Shown here in pieces: positions 20,026-27,799 of a stretch of DNA of 64,000 bases. Origin of the DNA: Rhynchopus sp. YZ270_cl-10 (taxonomy: Eukaryota; Euglenozoa; Diplonemea; Diplonemida; Diplonemidae); NCBI GenBank assembly GCA_964035575.1, contig OZ037916.1:930001-994000 (forward strand), given 5' to 3'. Every line of letters begins with the position of its first letter. Within the stretch, counting starts at the first letter, position 1. The translations under genes and the position numbers were made by a program. The notes beneath the pieces were generated by a model. That model did not search any database and was not told the origin of the DNA. It saw nothing but the letters and a program-made list of their open reading frames with translations.

Positions 20026-20849
20026 AAAATCTCGCGAGAAAACAAAAAAAAACAAAAAAAAAAAAATCCGACGGGGGAGTGGGGGGGCGAGGGCTAAAGG
20101 GGTGTAAGCATCCCGGAAAATGGATTGTACAGGAAACAAAAAACAACATTTTTTTGTCTACAACGAAGTTGCATCCTCCTATCCCTAACGTTTTTGAGTA
20201 CCACCCCACCCAAAAAGGTGGGGTCGTACGCCGGTACACTGTTCACGAGCGCACTGGTGTATTTCAAAATCAACTTCACAACGTGTAAGATGCGTTATCT
20301 TCTACAGCATTTTTTTAATTGGTGATTGTCCATAAAAAAACGACGGTTCGAATCTCAGGTGGTAGATAACGTTTAACCCCCCCTCATCATGCATGGACAT
20401 CCCACTATTTTGCAATCTCACATCGGGGCATGCACTATTAGAACCCCCCCTTAAGTGCACACACTGGGTTTAAAACAAAAGTGAAGAACGAAAAGAGAAA
20501 AAAAAAATATAGTGGAGTTCATCTTCGGGTGTCTACACTAAAACAACCAAGTTTTCAAAAAAAGATGCGATTTCCTTTTTTATACTATGTCCATATAGCC
20601 TGGAGGGTATCTAGAAAAACCCATAGAGGCACCGTAGTCCGAAACACCATGCCTTTCTGGTTCACCGCACCGTTTTGTAAAAATTACCCCCCAATTCTTC
20701 AACGAAGCTAGAGGGGTTTCGGTTCGTCTTTTATAAAGTGTTGTGTACAGAACCCGTCCTCGGACAGGTGATTGTCGAAACTACAAAACAAAAACCTGCT
20801 CTCATTCTCTGTCCCCTATTCCTTCAAAACAGAACAACCTCCCAAAAAA
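20026..20849. other. Spacer between PRMT and the acetyltransferase
   Basis: Holds a family A copy (20186-20278) and a family D copy (20512-20563). The word GGTTCGAATC at 20345-20354 resembles a tRNA T-arm, but no tRNA fold can be drawn around it. Confidence 0.6.
20512..20563. repeat. Family D repeat (GTGGAGTTCATCxTCGGGTG)
   Basis: About 52 bp, GTGGAGTTCATCTTCGGGTG to ACAACCAAGTTTTCAAAAAA. Other copies: 32646-32692, 36391-36440 (in SET-gene intron 1), 58390-58440; partial 31884-31918 and 34828-34860. It resembles family C in its start (GTGGAG), middle (ACACTA) and end (TCAAAA). Confidence 0.65.
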
Positions 20850-21584
20850 ATGCCCAAACGAAAACGCAGCTGCAGCCCTGAATCGGAGACTCTGCAGTTG
20901 ACACAGATTGTTGCCTCGTCTTCCACTTCTACGCCGGCAGCGTGCTTTGCTCCTATCAAATGGTGTCATATGACAACCCGCAAGCGACAGAAGACAAAAC
21001 ACCCTGTACGCAAGAGCAGACGTACCCTGGAGGACCCCGATGACCCTCTGCAGTTTATGTCCTCGCTCTCAAGCGAGTCGTCTGCGTTAGATGACGCACT
21101 CCGCCTCTCGCAGCAAGCGTTGTCCTTTATCGAGGTGTGCGACAGCCACCGTGACTCGCATAGCATCCCCCTGGCAGCGCTCTTTGAACGCATGCATGGT
21201 GACATAGGCTCCTCCATAGAAGAGGCCGGCGCGTTGGGGAAGAAGAGAATCCTGATAGCAGTTGACACCGAAACAGATGTGATCGCTGGTTGTCTTGTCT
21301 ACGAGAGGCGGCAAAGGGCGGAGAGGTTGGAGGAAAGGGAGGAGGGTGAAGGAGGTAGGGGGAAACGCAAAAGAGGGTCGTGCTTGTTGGGTGTGTCGCA
21401 TGTGTGGGTGGATCCGGGCTTCAGGCGGACCGGGGTCGCAGCGGCAATGGTGGATCAGGCAAGAGGGTTGCTCGTGTATGGGTTTCTTGTGGCGGTGGAG
21501 GATACGGTGTTCTCACAGCTGTCGTCGATGGGGAAGCTGTTTGCGCGGAGTTATCTTGGTGTGCATGATGTGTTTGTTTATTGA
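20850..21584 (+). CDS. ESCO1: ESCO/Eco1-type cohesin acetyltransferase
   Basis: 244 residues. The C-terminal part carries the ESCO signature: GVSHVWVDPGFRRTGVAAAM (the acetyl-CoA binding R-x-x-G-x-A loop), then VYGF, DTVFSQLSSMGKLFARSY and a C-terminal DVFVY. Eco1/ESCO enzymes acetylate SMC3 in S phase to establish sister-chromatid cohesion. The N-terminal 50 residues are basic (MPKRKR, RKRQK), fitting nuclear location. The C2H2 zinc finger that usually precedes the acetyltransferase core is not visible. A charged Glu/Arg/Gly insertion lies before the signature (about residues 158-182). The ATG follows CAAAACAG by 17 bases. No intron. The symbol is by family only. Confidence 0.85.
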   Translation: MPKRKRSCSPESETLQLTQIVASSSTSTPAACFAPIKWCHMTTRKRQKTKHPVRKSRRTLEDPDDPLQFMSSLSSESSALDDALRLSQQALSFIEVCDSHRDSHSIPLAALFERMHGDIGSSIEEAGALGKKRILIAVDTETDVIAGCLVYERRQRAERLEEREEGEGGRGKRKRGSCLLGVSHVWVDPGFRRTGVAAAMVDQARGLLVYGFLVAVEDTVFSQLSSMGKLFARSYLGVHDVFVY

Positions 21585-22096
21585 TTGTTTTTGTATAGGC
21601 TGTAGTCTCGATGTGTTAATATCGATGTGTGTGCACAGGAGGCACATTCATCTTACAAGTTTTATTTTGTTTGGTGGACCACGAAGTCTCTCAGTGATCG
21701 AGGGTAGACCTAAAAAAGACAATTCTGTGTGATATTGGTGTTAATATCTACCACTCTCGAATGTTTCAATCCAATTTTTGATGAAATGAAGTATACCGTT
21801 TTACTCCCAGCACAACTGATTACACGTACGCACATGTACAGCCCACTTTCGCCTATGTAAAGCATAAATACACGTAAAGTGCTGGGGGGAAAAAAACGGT
21901 ACATAACGTCTATTTTATTTCATTAGGTAGGCAAAAAGTCTCTTTGCATTTGTTGTGGGGAAACCATGCAAAAAACCCCCCATAAACCCCCTTCTCCCCT
22001 TAGATTCCGTAATTAGCAATGTAGCACAATAGAATAACAAAGAAACACCCACTTCATTTTTTTTTCTCCCAAGCACAGTTTTCTCCTCGTCCCCCA
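21585..22096. other. Spacer before the histone unit
   Basis: Mostly A/T-rich; no gene or repeat recognised apart from a weak family E-like word near 21640 (GGAGGCACATTCATCTTACA). Confidence 0.5.
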
Positions 22097-22436
22097 TCCA
22101 CTTTCTTCAAACCCCCGAACGATAGCAAGGACTTATCAGCCCCGTGTGTTCAACAAGTAAACTCACGGGATACTCCCAAGAACCAAGATACCACAACCCC
22201 TCATTCTGCTGTGCCACAACTGCGAGCATATCCCATGCCTTAGACACACAGGCCCTCATCCAGTGGGTTTGTGTGTCACAGGGAGTGCGAGATCGACTCA
22301 GCCACAACAACACACCACAACACAAAACGCCATCCACAAGAGGGTGCGTCAGGCATGGACGCAGCCTTGTTACTGCTGTGACTCCTGTTCAAACGTTCCA
22401 AGAGACCGCACTGCACTGCTACATGCTTTGCACATG
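22097..22436. repeat. 340-bp direct repeat, left copy, upstream of H3
   Basis: From CCACTTTCTTCAAA to CTTTGCACATG. About 95 percent identical by eye to 25764-26105 after H2A, with only scattered changes. In a tandem histone array this would be the H2A-H3 spacer, so the two copies mark the ends of one repeat unit of about 3.67 kb. No tRNA, 5S or snRNA gene could be seen in it. Confidence 0.85.
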
Positions 22437-22549
22437 TGCTAATGTGCCTGAGTGGTGTTTTCTTTCTCACCCGGAATGTGCCACACACCCACCACCACAC
22501 ACCACACACCCTGCAGATTACCAAGACAACAGCCACACAACACTTGAAG

Positions 22550-22990
22550 ATGCCACGCACACCTGCCAGGTCTGTGAAGAAGTCGCAGTCGTCGACCGGA
22601 AAGGACGGTGAGCAGAAGAAGAGGAAGCCGGTGACGAAGCTGGACTACAGGCCCGCTGCGAAGAAGGACAAGAAGGGGAAGGTGGTGAAGAAGTCTGGCC
22701 GCTGGCTGCCCGGAACTGTTGCGATGCGTGAGATCAAGGCACTGCAGAAGGGGACGCAGCTGCTGATCCAGAAGGCGCCCTTCCAGCGCCTTGTGCGTGA
22801 CGTGATGGACAAGCACAAGCAGGACATGCGTTTCCGTGCGTCTGCACTCGAGGCGATGCAGGAGGCAAGCGAGCAGTACCTGATCAGCGTGTTTGAGGGT
22901 GCCGTGATCCTGCAGCTCCACAGGAAGAAGAAGACCCTCATCCAGAAGGACCTGAGCTACACCATCCGCATCCGTGGGGACAACCTGTGA
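22550..22990 (+). CDS. H3: Histone H3, divergent
   Basis: 146 residues. The fold is clear from GRWLPGTVAMREIKALQKGT, LLIQKAPFQRLVRDVM, a DMRFRASALEAMQEASEQYL helix, and the C-terminal DLSYTIRIRG. It is far from canonical H3: the tail lacks the ARTKQTARKST start and is about 10 residues longer, and helices alpha1 and alpha3 carry many changes. Position as the first gene of a full histone set makes it the main H3 rather than a variant. The likely acceptor is CCCTGCAG at 22508-22515. Two stem-loops follow the stop (23058-23102). Confidence 0.9.
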   Translation: MPRTPARSVKKSQSSTGKDGEQKKRKPVTKLDYRPAAKKDKKGKVVKKSGRWLPGTVAMREIKALQKGTQLLIQKAPFQRLVRDVMDKHKQDMRFRASALEAMQEASEQYLISVFEGAVILQLHRKKKTLIQKDLSYTIRIRGDNL

Positions 22991-23057
22991 ACGTGAGCTG
23001 GCATGAGCACGAGCTGTTTCACTTGTTTTGAGTTTTTTATGTTTTTTCACGCTTTTG

Positions 23058-23102
23058 CCTCTGTGAGCTTGCTTGCCAAGCCGCGAGGGGTGGATTACCA
23101 CC
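23058..23102 (+). promoter_or_regulatory. Histone H3 3' paired stem-loops
   Basis: Stem-loop 1 (23058-23088): CCTC/GAGG outside and GCTTG/CAAGC inside. Stem-loop 2 (23089-23102): GGTGG-ATTA-CCACC. The second begins 99 bases after the H3 stop. The same pair follows all five histone genes here. Confidence 0.65.
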
Positions 23103-23225
23103 AGTGACAAATTGTTCTAAGAAGACAGACACCACCTGCTTTGTGTTCCTATTCCCTTCCCTTCACTCTCCTCTGTATCACTCACACCCCACAGCTTCTT
23201 CCACACACCACAAAACACACTCACA

Positions 23226-23513
23226 ATGCCGAGGTTCGAGTCGATCACGATTGCCAAGCCGGACGCGAAGCGCTCTGCCAAGATCAAGGAGGCAGCGAAG
23301 GCGAGGAAGGACGCTGTGAGAATTGCAGTGAAGAAGGTGAAGGACGCTGAGAAGCAGAAGCGTGCGGACGCGAGGGCCAAGAAGGCGGCGAAGAAGGAGG
23401 AGAAGGCGAAGAAGGCAAAGAAGGCCAAGAAGACCACCACGAAGAAGAAGGGAACCGCGACAAAGAAGAAGGGAACCTCCACGAAGAAGAAGGCCAAGAC
23501 CACGAAGAAGTAA
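23226..23513 (+). CDS. H1: Histone H1-like, tail-only
   Basis: 95 residues: a 45-residue Lys/Arg/Ala/Glu N-terminal part, then a Lys/Ala/Thr-rich tail of (A/T)KK(K)GT repeats. The winged-helix globular domain of animal and plant H1 is missing, as in kinetoplastid H1 and bacterial H1-like proteins. It probably binds linker DNA and compacts chromatin. Position between H3 and H4 in the cluster, plus the shared 3' stem-loops, supports the assignment. Likely acceptor: CCCCACAG at 23187-23194. Confidence 0.85.
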   Translation: MPRFESITIAKPDAKRSAKIKEAAKARKDAVRIAVKKVKDAEKQKRADARAKKAAKKEEKAKKAKKAKKTTTKKKGTATKKKGTSTKKKAKTTKK

Positions 23514-23598
23514 GCCTGCGGCCGGAACGTCGCTACTTTGCAGATGTGTGATGTACACTGTGTGTTGTAAGTTTTGTGTTTTCCTTTTGTAACAGTAA

Positions 23599-23646
23599 CC
23601 TCTGTGGCTTGCGTGCAGGCCACACGGAGGGGTGGAGATTCCCACC
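23599..23646 (+). promoter_or_regulatory. Histone H1 3' paired stem-loops
   Basis: Stem-loop 1 (23599-23630): CCTCTGTGGC against GCCACACGGAGG. Stem-loop 2 (23631-23646): GGTGG-AGATTC-CCACC. The second begins 118 bases after the stop. Confidence 0.65.
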
Positions 23647-23788
23647 ACATACCAGAAGAACAAAAATCTTCATGAAAACAAAAGCAAGTGTGACCTTTTT
23701 TTGTTGTTGCTTTGTGTTCACCCATCCCTCTCAGCATCGTCCTCATCCCTCCCACCAGATATTCAAGACAAACAACACACAAAACAAA

Positions 23789-24130
23789 ATGGGTCCGTCG
23801 AAGTCTGCGAAAGGAAAGTCGGTTGCCTCCGGAAAGGCTGACAAGAAGACGACCGGAAGCCAGAAGCGCAAGGGCGCAAAGTCGAACAAGGGTCGTGGTA
23901 TCACGAAGGGAAGCATCCGCCGTCTGGCCCGCCGTGGAGGGTGCAAGCGTCTTGCGAGCAGCGTGTACGACGAGGCGAGGGAGATCCTGAGGAACTTCGT
24001 TGAGCAGGTGATGAAGGACACCCACGCACTGATGGAGGTGCGTGAGAACGCCCCTGCGAAGACGGTGCGTGTGGAGCACATCCTGTACGCCCTGAAGAAG
24101 CGTGGCCGCACTCTGTACGTCTCCAAGTAA
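23789..24130 (+). CDS. H4: Histone H4, divergent
   Basis: 113 residues (canonical 103). The core shows RGITKGSIRRLARRGGCKRL, VYDEAREILRNFVEQVMKD, then VRVEHILYALKKRGRTLY. The N-terminal tail is about 12 residues longer than usual and lacks the [18 protein letters not shown] sequence; it has scattered lysines and KSNKGRG before the core. The C-terminus ends in VSK instead of GFGG. Acceptor-like CACCAG then ATATTCAAG at 23753-23767. Confidence 0.92.
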   Translation: MGPSKSAKGKSVASGKADKKTTGSQKRKGAKSNKGRGITKGSIRRLARRGGCKRLASSVYDEAREILRNFVEQVMKDTHALMEVRENAPAKTVRVEHILYALKKRGRTLYVSK

Positions 24131-24188
24131 GCTGTGACGTGACAGCACACGTGAGCTTTGTCTTTTTACTCTTTTCTGTTGTTCCAAG

Positions 24189-24254
24189 CTGTGCTGTTGC
24201 AGGACTGCATGCATTTGCTTTCATGTGACAGCACAGTGGCGTAATTGACGCCAC
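24189..24254 (+). promoter_or_regulatory. Histone H4 3' paired stem-loops
   Basis: Stem-loop 1 (24189-24236): CTGTGCTGT against ACAGCACAG. Stem-loop 2 (24236-24254): GTGGCGT-AATTG-ACGCCAC. The second begins 106 bases after the stop and is followed by a T-run. Confidence 0.65.
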
Positions 24255-24389
24255 CTTTTTTCTAAAAAAAAACACAAAACTCGATACGAAACCTGCTCCC
24301 TCCTCTCTTTATGGTAAGAACGTCACACAACTGAACACACCACCACCACCAGATACTTTTCGTAAAACACACCTCAAAAACCCACCAAA

Positions 24390-24845
24390 ATGGCACCATC
24401 GTCGCCGAAGAAGTCCACTGGAGCAAAGAGAGGCCCGAAGCGTGACAAGAACGGGAAGAGGATCAGGAAGCCGAACTACAAGAGCTACTCGACCTACGTG
24501 CACAAGCTGATGACGAAGGCCTTCGGGGTGAAGGCGTCGACGAAGGCGGGAAAGAAGAGCTCTGTTGCGATCACGTCGCGTGGGATGGGGATTGTGAACT
24601 CGTTCGTGGTGGACCTGTTTGAGCGCATTGCGGAGGAGGCTGGCCGTGCAAACCACTTTGCGGGCCAGAAGACACTGCGCAGCGGTGCCATTGTGGCAGG
24701 TGTGAAGATGCACTTCCCCGACGAGATGGCGTCGCACGCCCTGTCTGCAGGAGTTTCCTCCGTGGCCAAGTACGCAAAGGCCCTGAAGGCGAAGGCCAAG
24801 AAGGGCAAGGGATCCCCGGCCAAGAAGGGTTCCCCGAGGAAGTGA
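24390..24845 (+). CDS. H2B: Histone H2B, divergent
   Basis: 151 residues. The family is identified by YKSYSTYVHKLMTKAF, the helix ITSRGMGIVNSFVVDLFERI, and EEAGRANHFAGQKTLRSG. The C-terminal helix runs into a Lys/Ala-rich tail ending KKGSPRK, about 15 residues beyond the usual end of H2B, and the normal KAVTKYTS end is replaced by SVAKYAKALKAK. N-terminal tail basic with SPKK. Acceptor-like CACCAG then ATACTTTT at 24346-24360. Confidence 0.92.
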   Translation: MAPSSPKKSTGAKRGPKRDKNGKRIRKPNYKSYSTYVHKLMTKAFGVKASTKAGKKSSVAITSRGMGIVNSFVVDLFERIAEEAGRANHFAGQKTLRSGAIVAGVKMHFPDEMASHALSAGVSSVAKYAKALKAKAKKGKGSPAKKGSPRK

Positions 24846-24915
24846 GGCAACTAAATGTGACCTTCACATGATGACGACCTGATGGATTGTGATGTGTTGA
24901 TTTGTGGGTTTGACA

Positions 24916-24962
24916 CACGACCCCCCTGTTTCATACACGGGGGCGTGGGTGGTACTGCCGCC
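24916..24962 (+). promoter_or_regulatory. Histone H2B 3' paired stem-loops
   Basis: Stem-loop 1 (24916-24947): CACG-A-CCCCC against GGGGG-CGTG with TGT/ACA at the loop. Stem-loop 2 (24948-24962): GGTGG-TACTG-CCGCC. The second begins 103 bases after the stop. Confidence 0.65.
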
Positions 24963-25106
24963 GTCTTTTTGTAAAGCAAAATAAGCAAACAGAAAAAGCG
25001 AACTTACTTTTGGTTCTTCACCCTCCCTCAACCTCCCCGCATGTCACCCCCACACACTTTCCTGCTTCCAGATATTCCATCACCACCAACACTCAAAAGA
25101 CAAACA

Positions 25107-25592
25107 ATGGTCGGCGCAAAGAAGGGAGTGAAGAGGGGACCGTCTGTGTCTCTGTCTGAGATGTCTGGTCTGACCTTCCCTGTGGGACGTGTGGGCAGTG
25201 CGCTGAAGAAGGGGAGGTACGCAAAGCGTGTGAGCCCCACTGCGGCAGTGTTCCTGACGTCTGTGCTGCAGTACTGCACAGGCGAGCTTCTGAACGTGTC
25301 TGCGAAGGCGGCGACGTCGGGGAAGAAGGCAAAGAACAAGAAGCAGCACCAGATCAAGCCCCGCCACATCTGCGTTGCCGTGCGTGAGGACAAGGACCTT
25401 GGTGACCTTCTGTCGAACGTGACGATTGCTGGCGGAGGTGTGGGTGGAGGAGTGCACGAGGCGCTCAAGTCAACTGACAAGAAGTACAAGAAGAAGTCCT
25501 CTGGCAGCGTGACGAAGAAGACGAAGAAGTCGAAGGGGAAGAAGGGCAAGAAGTCGAAGGGCTCCCCCAAGAAGTCGTCCCCGAAGAAGTAA
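25107..25592 (+). CDS. H2A: Histone H2A, divergent
   Basis: 161 residues. H2A features: SGLTFPVGRVGSALKKGRYA, VSPTAAVFLTSVLQYCTGEL, KPRHICVAVREDKDLGDLL and TIAGGGVGGGVH (canonical NDEELNKLLGxVTIAxGGVLP). The C-terminal tail is long and Lys/Ser-rich (KSTDKKYKKK.. to SPKK), and an insertion of SGKKAKNKKQ enlarges the loop before KPRH. Last gene of the unit. Acceptor-like TTCCAG then ATATTCC at 25066-25078. Confidence 0.92.
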   Translation: MVGAKKGVKRGPSVSLSEMSGLTFPVGRVGSALKKGRYAKRVSPTAAVFLTSVLQYCTGELLNVSAKAATSGKKAKNKKQHQIKPRHICVAVREDKDLGDLLSNVTIAGGGVGGGVHEALKSTDKKYKKKSSGSVTKKTKKSKGKKGKKSKGSPKKSSPKK

Positions 25593-25675
25593 GCACGCTC
25601 TGTGCAGCTGTCTTCTGAGCTATTTGTGTTCACCTATTGTTTGTTTTACCTTTTTATCTTTCTTTTTCAACCCTT

Positions 25676-25715
25676 GCACCCATATGAGGGTGCTGAGGGG
25701 GTGTGAATGCGCACC
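25676..25715 (+). promoter_or_regulatory. Histone H2A 3' paired stem-loops
   Basis: Stem-loop 1 (25676-25693): GCACCC-ATATGA-GGGTGC. Stem-loop 2 (25700-25715): GGTGTG-AATG-CGCACC. The second begins 108 bases after the stop. Confidence 0.65.
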
Positions 25716-25763
25716 ACATGTAACAAAACAAAAGCAATCATATTTTCTTCTTCTAAAATCAAC

Positions 25764-26105
25764 CCACTTTCTTCAAAAACCCACAACCCAGACAACAAGG
25801 ACTTATCAGCCCCGTGTGTTCAACAAGTAAACTCACGGGATACTCCCAAGAACCAAGATACCACAACCCCTCATTCTGCTGTGCCACAACTGCGAGCATA
25901 TCCCATGCCTTAGACACACATACCCTCATCCAGTGGGCTTGTGTGTCACAGGGAGTGCGAGATCGACTCAGCCACAACAACACACCACAACACAAAACGC
26001 CATCCACAAGAGGGTGCGTCAGGCATGGACGCAGCCTTGTTACTGCTGTGACTCCTGTTCAAACGTTCCAAGAGACCGCACTGCACTGCCACATGCTTTG
26101 CACAT
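25764..26105. repeat. 340-bp direct repeat, right copy, downstream of H2A
   Basis: Matches 22097-22436 from CCACTTTCTTCAAA to CTTTGCACATG; similarity stops abruptly at 26105, and no second H3 follows. This looks like the right edge of a histone array reduced to one unit, or an array collapsed in assembly. Confidence 0.85.
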
Positions 26106-26659
26106 GATGACCAAAGTGATATCCCTACGGAGGGCGACGCTACCTGGTGGCCACTGTTGCCCTGGGGTCATGTCGTCTCCCTGTCTTTGAGGAAAAACGC
26201 TCGTCTGACTGCAAACAACAACCCCAAACACAACACCCTTACGAGCAGCTCATTAACACCTGTCCATTGCTGCCTGTGCTAGGAAAGGAGTTGGAGGGTT
26301 TGCGAGATGCCATCTTTTTGTTCCCACAACCTCTCCCCTGCGGATGATGACAACACAACAACATGACACGCCAGTCTTGCTTCTGACATTTTCCATGACC
26401 AGATAACAACTTTCCAATTTTCAAACACCCCTGACACACACAAGAAGGTTGCTTTCCTTCACCCTTCTGCTGAAGGGGGTTTAACGGTCGCGTCTTTGCC
26501 GACCATGACATCAATTTTTTGTTTGTCACGTGTGTAACAAGGCAATCGCAGTTTTTCACTTCTTGCGTTCCCTATAATCAATCTCTTCACGCCCCCCATC
26601 CCCCATCCCCTATCTCCTCCCCTCAGATATTTCCATCTACATTTTATTTTCCACCAAAA
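26106..26659. other. Spacer between histone unit and squalene synthase
   Basis: No gene seen. It is less T-rich than other spacers and ends in C/T-rich sequence with CCCCTCAG then ATATTTCC (26620-26633), the same acceptor context as in the histone genes. Confidence 0.5.
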
Positions 26660-27799
26660 ATGTCGTCCCTTTCTTGCTGTGATCTGTTTGAGTCGATTCT
26701 GAAGCCGAAGGAGATGCGTGCGATCAGCACTTGCATGTACCAGAAGCTTGTTGCCCGCAAGCCTCTTCTCGACAAAAGCGACCACCACGTCTTCTGCTAC
26801 GACATCCTGAAGCACGTTAGCCGTTCTTTTGCGGCTGTTGTCATCCAGCTTGACGAAAACCTTCGCGACGCTATTTGCTGCTTCTACCTGGTCCTCCGTG
26901 CCCTGGACACTATTGAGGACGACATGAGTCTCTCTGTCGAGGACAAATCCCCACAGCTGCTTGCATTCCACGAAAAGCTTCTGCTCAAGGAATACTCCGT
27001 GGACGGCATCGGGCACGGCTACGAGAGGATCCTGCTTCAGGAGTACACCAACGTCATCCGGATGTACCGCGATCTGGCCCCAGGCTTCCAAACGGTCATC
27101 AAAGACATCTGCGAGAAGATGGGCGCAGGCATGGTAGAGTTCGTGGAAGGGCGTACCGTGGAGACTGTTCAGGATTACGACGACTACTGCTTCTACGTCG
27201 CTGGGCTGGTGGGGTACGGCCTGACCGATATGTTCATCGTGGAGAACTGCGACCCGCACTGCGGACGGGACCACCAAAAGAGCATGGGGCTCTTCCTCCA
27301 GAAGGTCAACATCTGCAGAGACTTCTTGGAAGATCAGACAGACGCGGACGGACCACGCTGCTGGTGGCCCAAGGAGATTTGGGGCAAATGGGCAGACTCT
27401 CTGGAAGATTTCCTTGACGTCGCGAACCGCGAGAAGGCGGTGAAATGCTTGAACGACATGGTCATCCACTCGCTCGGACACCTTGAGCATGTTGTGCAGT
27501 ACCTCTCTGGGTTGACGGACGAAAAGATCTTCACATTTTCCGCAATCCCGCAGGTTATGGCCTTGGCAACGCTGGCGGAGGTGTACAACAACACAAAGGT
27601 CTTTGACGGGAAAGTCAAAATCCGCAAGGGTGTCGCAGCGCGTATCTTGGTCGAGGCAACTAACATCAAGGACACCAAGGCTCTTCTGATCGAACATCTT
27701 CAGGCACTTCAGGACAAGGTCGACGCGGAAGAGGGCGATCTCGACGCGCGCAGAAAACTGACCGCGCTGTTGACCAATGTCATGGAAAAATGTCAGTAA
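26660..27799 (+). CDS. Squalene synthase
   Basis: 379 residues, no intron. It condenses two farnesyl diphosphates to squalene with NADPH, the first committed step of sterol synthesis. Motifs in order: SRSFAAVVIQL, the first Asp-rich motif LRALDTIEDDM, GAGMVEF, YCFYVAGLVG, the second Asp-rich motif KVNICRDFLED, then WWPKEIW and FSAIPQVMA. The usual C-terminal membrane anchor (human enzyme 417 residues) is not in this frame, which ends at KCQ. A GTAAAA sequence overlaps the stop codon, so an unseen 3' exon is possible but has weak support. Start chosen as the first ATG after the CTCAG acceptor-like site. Confidence 0.95.
   Translation: MSSLSCCDLFESILKPKEMRAISTCMYQKLVARKPLLDKSDHHVFCYDILKHVSRSFAAVVIQLDENLRDAICCFYLVLRALDTIEDDMSLSVEDKSPQLLAFHEKLLLKEYSVDGIGHGYERILLQEYTNVIRMYRDLAPGFQTVIKDICEKMGAGMVEFVEGRTVETVQDYDDYCFYVAGLVGYGLTDMFIVENCDPHCGRDHQKSMGLFLQKVNICRDFLEDQTDADGPRCWWPKEIWGKWADSLEDFLDVANREKAVKCLNDMVIHSLGHLEHVVQYLSGLTDEKIFTFSAIPQVMALATLAEVYNNTKVFDGKVKIRKGVAARILVEATNIKDTKALLIEHLQALQDKVDAEEGDLDARRKLTALLTNVMEKCQ

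Noticed and set aside
20326-20375. Possible tRNA from GGTTCGAATC
   Set aside because: The T-stem does not pair, and no acceptor stem, D-arm or anticodon arm can be drawn.
22439-24214. Long - strand open frames over H3, H1 and H4
   Set aside because: They are shadows of the GC-rich histone coding sequence; the + strand proteins are recognisable histones.
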